Shown here: piece by piece, positions 13,217 through 16,236 of the stretch
Layout: each line of letters opens with the position of its first letter
How positions within the stretch are numbered: the stretch's first letter is position 1
Assembly (NCBI GenBank): GCA_944363655.1
Contig: CALVUU010000041.1
Span: 1-16,236, forward strand
DNA length: 16,236 bases
DNA from: an uncultured Bacilli bacterium
GTDB lineage: Bacteria; Bacillota_I; Bacilli_A; RF39; UBA660
Direction: 5' to 3'
Notes under the pieces: model-generated
The model's database searches: none
What the model was told of the DNA's origin: nothing
The model's input: only the letters and a program-made list of their open reading frames with translations
Translations under genes and position numbers: made by a program

Positions 13217-14005
13217 ATGAAAAAAAGAATAATAAGTGCTATTGTTGCTATTCTTATATTAGCGCCTCTAATATATATAGGAGGAATTTTATTTACTATT
13301 GGAGTATGTGTTATTGCTGCATTAGCTTATAAAGAGATAATTGACTTGCGAAAATCACATAAAGAATATCCTTTATTGATAATATTTTTAGGATTTTTTT
13401 GTATGATAGCCCTCATTTTATCAAATAATACGGATGCATCTATTTATGAAGGAATTACTTATCAAATTATTACGATGATATTACTTTTATTATTATTACC
13501 AACCATATTTTTTCCAGAAAATAAATATAATACTAAAGATGCCTTTTATTTAATTGGAAGTACTCTTTTATTAGGAATTGTCTTTAATATATTTATCATT
13601 CTGCGTACTAGAAAACTTTATTTATTCCTATATTTATTAATAATTCCTATGGTTACTGATATATTTGCCATGCTCGGTGGCAAATACTTTGGAAAAAATA
13701 AAATGTGTCCTAAATTAAGCCCTCATAAAACTTGGGAAGGATCTATTAGTGGTTTAATATTTGGTACTATTATTAGTCTCATATTTTATCATATTTTTAT
13801 AGGAACTGTTCATTTTGGATGTTTATTATCAACTATTGTTTTATCAATTATTGGTCAAATGGGAGACTTAGTAATGAGTAAAATAAAAAGAGAAAATGAA
13901 ATTAAAGATTTTTCTAATATTATGCCAGGACATGGCGGAATATTAGATCGTTTAGATAGTATAATATTTGTTTTTCTAGCATATATGTTTTTACTAATTA
14001 TTTAA
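13217..14005 (+). CDS. cdsA: Phosphatidate cytidylyltransferase (CDP-diacylglycerol synthase)
   Basis: A 262-residue membrane enzyme with about seven to eight helices, making CDP-diacylglycerol from phosphatidic acid and CTP, the branch point to phosphatidylglycerol and cardiolipin. The family signature is complete: SKIKRENEIKD (221-231) followed by MPGHGGILDRLD (236-247), which carries the catalytic and metal-binding acidic residues. SPHKTWEGSISG (168-179) is the second conserved motif. The length is normal. The Shine-Dalgarno AAGGATGGG precedes the ATG. rseP follows after 12 bases. In B. subtilis uppS precedes cdsA and dxr lies between cdsA and rseP; neither is here. Confidence 0.97.
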   Translation: MKKRIISAIVAILILAPLIYIGGILFTIGVCVIAALAYKEIIDLRKSHKEYPLLIIFLGFFCMIALILSNNTDASIYEGITYQIITMILLLLLLPTIFFPENKYNTKDAFYLIGSTLLLGIVFNIFIILRTRKLYLFLYLLIIPMVTDIFAMLGGKYFGKNKMCPKLSPHKTWEGSISGLIFGTIISLIFYHIFIGTVHFGCLLSTIVLSIIGQMGDLVMSKIKRENEIKDFSNIMPGHGGILDRLDSIIFVFLAYMFLLII

Positions 14006-14017
14006 GGAGGATTTGTT

Positions 14018-15067
14018 ATGTGGTTTATTTCACTATTAGTTTTAATTTTTATTTTAGGTATTATAATTTTAGTTCATGAATTTGGACACTTTATTTGGGC
14101 TAAAATCTTTAAAGTTCATATTTATGAATTTTCCATTGGTATGGGACCTGTTATTTTTACCCACAAGGGAAAAGATAACATAGATTATAATATTCGCGCT
14201 GTACCTATCGGTGGTTTTGTTTCAATGGCTGGTGAAGTATATGAAGATGATGAAAAAATTGAAAAAAAATCATTCATGTGTAACAAACCTTGGTGGCAAC
14301 GTATCATTATTTTAGTTGCTGGTGTTGTCAATAATTTTATTTTAGCCTTACTATTACTATTTTTAAGTTGTCTAATATGGGGAGCAACCATATCCTTGCC
14401 GGAGGTTCGTGAAGTTGTTGCTAATTCACCGGTAGCTGATGCTGGAATTGTTGCTGATGATAAGATTTTAGCAATTAATGGACGTAAGATATCTAATTGG
14501 GATACTGCCCAAATACTATTAATTATGGAAAGTAAAGATAATATCTATACATTCACAATAGAACATGCTAATGGGGATGTCGAAGATATTAAAGTAACTC
14601 CTGAAGTAAGTAAGGGTGAAGATGGCATTGAAACTAAAACTTTTGGAGTTTATATTAAAACAGAAGAAGTTCATGGCTTACTTGATTCTCTAAAATATGC
14701 TTTTTCTAAATTTGGTAGCATCGTTCATTCCATGGCTCTAACTATCGAAGGCTTGTTTACAGGAAAAATATCTCTCCAAGCATTATCAGGACCAGTTGGT
14801 ATGTATGAAGTTGTCGATCAATCAATCGGTTATGGTATCAGTTATATGCTTTATTTAGTAGCATTCCTATCAATTAATGTAGGATTTATCAATATTTTAC
14901 CATTCCCAGCCTTTGATGGAGGAAGAGTATTATTCTTAATCATTGAAAAGATTAAAGGAAGTCCAGTTAACTCTAAAGTAGAAAATATTTGTCATATGAT
15001 TGGCTTTTTCTTACTTATCTTACTCATGATTTACATAACTATTCAGGATATATTCCGTTTCTTTTAA
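14018..15067 (+). CDS. rseP: Site-2 intramembrane zinc metalloprotease RseP/RasP
   Basis: A 349-residue protease that cleaves transmembrane segments of anti-sigma factors and leftover signal peptides. The zinc site HEFGH (20-24) is in the first helix. A PDZ-like domain spans about 125-200 (including GIVADDKILAINGRKI, 143-158). SGPVGM (257-262) follows, and the third metal ligand is in NILPFPAFDGGR (292-303), a slight variant of the usual LDG triad. There are four membrane helices. The length is slightly short of the 420 residues of B. subtilis RasP and normal for single-PDZ members. AAGGAGG lies before the ATG and overlaps the end of cdsA, so the two are one operon. Confidence 0.96.
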   Translation: MWFISLLVLIFILGIIILVHEFGHFIWAKIFKVHIYEFSIGMGPVIFTHKGKDNIDYNIRAVPIGGFVSMAGEVYEDDEKIEKKSFMCNKPWWQRIIILVAGVVNNFILALLLLFLSCLIWGATISLPEVREVVANSPVADAGIVADDKILAINGRKISNWDTAQILLIMESKDNIYTFTIEHANGDVEDIKVTPEVSKGEDGIETKTFGVYIKTEEVHGLLDSLKYAFSKFGSIVHSMALTIEGLFTGKISLQALSGPVGMYEVVDQSIGYGISYMLYLVAFLSINVGFINILPFPAFDGGRVLFLIIEKIKGSPVNSKVENICHMIGFFLLILLMIYITIQDIFRFF

Positions 15068-15074
15068 AGAAACG
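15056..15074 (+). terminator. Possible hairpin at the end of rseP
   Basis: CGTTTC (15056-15061) and GAAACG (15069-15074) pair around TTTTAAA, which contains the stop codon. The following sequence, TTGAATTATCC, is not a U-tract; the T-rich stretch comes some 10 bases later. It abuts the -35 of the next promoter, so it may be a poor terminator or incidental. Confidence 0.35.
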
Positions 15075-15103
15075 TTGAATTATCCTTTTTTCTTTGTTAA
15101 AAT
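15075..15103 (+). promoter_or_regulatory. sigmaA promoter of the zinc-ribbon/DUF2752 unit
   Basis: TTGAAT (15075-15080), 17 bases, TAAAAT (15098-15103) with TGT in front (extended -10). Transcription would start near 15110, at the first base of the Shine-Dalgarno AAGGAGGGAG, leaving a leader of about 12 bases. Confidence 0.7.
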
Positions 15104-15121
15104 TATTTCAAGGAGGGAGTA

Positions 15122-15577
15122 ATGAATAAATTTTGTTCAAACTGTGGTAGTGAATTAAAAACAGATTCCAAGTTTTGTAGTAATTGTGGGGCTAAAATAA
15201 ATGATGAAAGTGCATCTTTTAAAGATGATTATCCAAAAGTACCGGAAAGAAATATAGTTACTTGTGTAATATTATCAATATTAACTTGTGGTATATATGG
15301 AATATATTGGTTTATATGTATGACTGATGAGGTTAATGCTATAAATTATGAAAATGGCACTACTGGTGGTATGGCTTTCTTATTTACCATTTTAACATGT
15401 GGAATTTATGGACTTTATTGGGCTTATCGAATGGGTCAAAAAATATATGAAGCGGGAAAACTATATAACAAGCCAACTGGTGATAATGCTATTCTTTACC
15501 TAGTTTTATCAATTTTTGGGTTAGGTATAGTTAATTATTGCTTAATGCAAAATGATTTGAATAGGTTTTCAAAATAA
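15122..15577 (+). CDS. Zinc-ribbon DUF4234-type membrane protein
   Basis: A 151-residue protein. An N-terminal zinc ribbon has Cys5, Cys8, Cys19 and Cys22 (FCSNCGSEL and FCSNCGAKI). A short linker is followed by a three-helix membrane part resembling DUF4234. That part is internally repetitive: LTCGIYGIYW (54-63) recurs as LTCGIYGLYW (91-100), and a weaker third copy without the motif spans about 127-147. The zinc ribbon presumably lies in the cytoplasm. No catalytic residues are visible and the function is unknown; sensing or protein binding at the membrane would fit but is a guess. AAGGAGGG precedes the ATG. The stop codon overlaps the start of the DUF2752 gene (TAATG). Confidence 0.85.
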   Translation: MNKFCSNCGSELKTDSKFCSNCGAKINDESASFKDDYPKVPERNIVTCVILSILTCGIYGIYWFICMTDEVNAINYENGTTGGMAFLFTILTCGIYGLYWAYRMGQKIYEAGKLYNKPTGDNAILYLVLSIFGLGIVNYCLMQNDLNRFSK

Positions 15578-15948
15578 TGAAAATTAATAATAAAGTAAAA
15601 ATAGGAATTATTCTATTTTTACTTTTAATAAGTTACTACTTCTTAAATCAAAAATTTGGTATTGGTATTCCTTGTTTATTTCATGAAATTACCGGTTTTT
15701 ATTGTCCAGGATGTGGTATTACAAGATTATTTTTTTCTTTGCTTCAATTAGATTTTTATCGTGCCTTTCGGGCTAATCCTTTAATATTTATATTATTAAT
15801 TATAGTAATTTTTTACTATATTTTAAATAAATTATGCAAAATAAATATAACTATTCCAAGTTATATTTATTATATATTATTAGTAATCGTTATTTTATTT
15901 GGTGTATTTAGAAATATTCCAGGATTTGAATATTTAATACCAAATTAG
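15577..15948 (+). CDS. DUF2752 family membrane protein
   Basis: A 123-residue protein with a membrane helix at about 8-24, then the DUF2752 signature IPCLFHEITGFYCPGCGITR (31-50) with Cys33, Cys43 and Cys46, FYRAFRANPLIF (60-71), and two more hydrophobic helices (about 69-85 and 95-112). DUF2752 proteins have no established function; the CPGCG motif is their hallmark and could bind metal or act in redox. The start codon overlaps the stop of the zinc-ribbon gene by one base and there is no separate ribosome binding site, so translation depends on the upstream gene. No terminator follows before the rpsB promoter. Confidence 0.85.
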   Translation: MKINNKVKIGIILFLLLISYYFLNQKFGIGIPCLFHEITGFYCPGCGITRLFFSLLQLDFYRAFRANPLIFILLIIVIFYYILNKLCKINITIPSYIYYILLVIVILFGVFRNIPGFEYLIPN

Positions 15949-15965
15949 AAATTGTTTAAAAATAC

Positions 15966-15994
15966 TTGTAAAATAGCATAATATTTGGTAGAAT
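15966..15994 (+). promoter_or_regulatory. sigmaA promoter of rpsB
   Basis: TTGTAA (15966-15971), 17 bases, TAGAAT (15989-15994) with TGG before it (extended -10). Transcription would start near 16001, about 113 bases before the rpsB ATG. It shares long identical blocks with the sepF promoter. Confidence 0.78.
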
Positions 15995-16034
15995 TGAAAT
16001 TGCTGTAAATGCAAAAAATAAACATCAATATGGA

Positions 16035-16071
16035 TTATTTTTACAAGTGCCTTATACAGGTGTAAAAATAA
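16035..16071 (+). promoter_or_regulatory. Stem-loop in the rpsB leader, candidate S2 autoregulatory site
   Basis: A perfect 11-bp stem TTATTTTTACA (16035-16045) / TGTAAAAATAA (16061-16071). Inside it, a 4-base bulge AGTG on the 5' side and a 3-bp CCT/AGG stem cap the loop TATAC. It lies between the promoter and the ribosome binding site GAAGGAGGG (16096-16104) in a leader of about 113 bases. No T-run follows, so it is not a terminator. Ribosomal protein operons often carry leader structures bound by their own product; that this one binds S2 is inference. Confidence 0.5.
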
Positions 16072-16113
16072 GTTGAAGTATTGAGAAGTTAAAACGAAGG
16101 AGGGAATTAATTT

Positions 16114-16236
16114 ATGGCAGTAGTTTCTATGAGTTACTTATTAGAAGCTGGAGTTCATTTTGGACATCAAACTAAAAGATGGAATCCTAAAATGAAAGAG
16201 TATATTTTTACTTCTAGAGATGATATTTATATTATC
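16114..16236 (+). CDS. rpsB: Ribosomal protein S2, N-terminal 41 codons (runs off the window)
   Basis: The first 41 residues of 30S ribosomal protein S2. [20 protein letters not shown] and [16 protein letters not shown] correspond closely to the conserved S2 N-terminus, where the GVHFGH motif and RWNPKM are near-universal. S2 joins late in 30S assembly and is needed for binding S1 where S1 is present. The start is supported by GAAGGAGGG nine bases upstream. It has its own promoter and a long structured leader. The usual downstream gene tsf lies outside the window. Confidence 0.97.
   Translation, partial: MAVVSMSYLLEAGVHFGHQTKRWNPKMKEYIFTSRDDIYII

Noticed and set aside
14185..14391. Open frame antisense to rseP
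   Set aside because: It is contained within rseP and shows no ribosome binding site or family motif.
16035..16071. The rpsB leader stem as an intrinsic terminator
   Set aside because: The sequence after the stem is GTTGAAGTATTGAG, without a U-tract, and the ribosome binding site of rpsB follows.
1..16236. Mobile element, prophage, CRISPR or defence island
   Set aside because: No transposase, integrase, phage or cas-like gene, no direct-repeat array and no abrupt change in base composition is visible; gene order follows conserved chromosomal clusters.

Overview
The window is very AT-rich and encodes tRNA-CCA ends, strong AGGAGG/AGGTGAT-type ribosome binding sites, intrinsic terminators and sigmaA-type promoters with 17-base spacers. 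The gene content is that of a low-GC Bacillota (Bacilli-like) bacterium. cotJ and yqfCD genes point to endospore formation or recent descent from a spore former. The single-chain glycyl-tRNA synthetase fits Bacilli and Mollicutes relatives better than the two-subunit enzyme of Bacillus subtilis. An uncultured gut Bacilli lineage would fit, but that is inference. All open frames are intact under the standard bacterial code. I see no phage, IS element, CRISPR array or other clear sign of recent transfer, so this looks like core chromosome.

Layout. 1-155: the end of tRNA-Gln and a complete tRNA-Lys, closed by a terminator. 240-1978: a membrane-anchored thioredoxin-fold protein with CxxC, facing trmL and a second membrane-anchored thioredoxin-fold protein without CxxC. 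2044-4269 (-): an FtsK/SpoIIIE DNA translocase, divergent from 4383-5370, a CotJA-CotJB fusion followed by the manganese-catalase-like CotJC. 5439-10019: a tight run yqfC-yqfD-vanZ-like-ybeY-dgkA-era-yqzL-recO. It is the Bacillus yqf/era/recO cluster without phoH, pgpH and cdd. The 29-codon yqzL lies under a perfect inverted repeat. 10067-12087: a divergent type II thymidine kinase and glyS, each with its own promoter. 12251-13109: sepF-divIVA (division). 13217-15067: cdsA-rseP (phospholipid synthesis and intramembrane proteolysis). 15122-15948: a zinc-ribbon/DUF4234 membrane protein coupled to a DUF2752 protein. 15966-16236: promoter, structured leader and the first 41 codons of rpsB.

The genes are mostly housekeeping for translation (tRNAs, trmL, glyS, ybeY, era, rpsB), the envelope and division (ftsK, sepF, divIVA, cdsA, dgkA, rseP) and DNA repair (recO), with sporulation genes between them. 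I find no clear new multi-gene defence or metabolic system. The points most worth a second look are the CotJA-CotJB fusion, the hairpin enclosing the yqzL ribosome binding site and start codon, the paired thioredoxin-fold proteins, the zinc-ribbon/DUF2752 pair, the near-identical promoters of sepF and rpsB, the rpsB leader stem, and a set of promoters predicted to give leaders only about 10-13 bases long. No intergenic stretch exceeds 300 bases.
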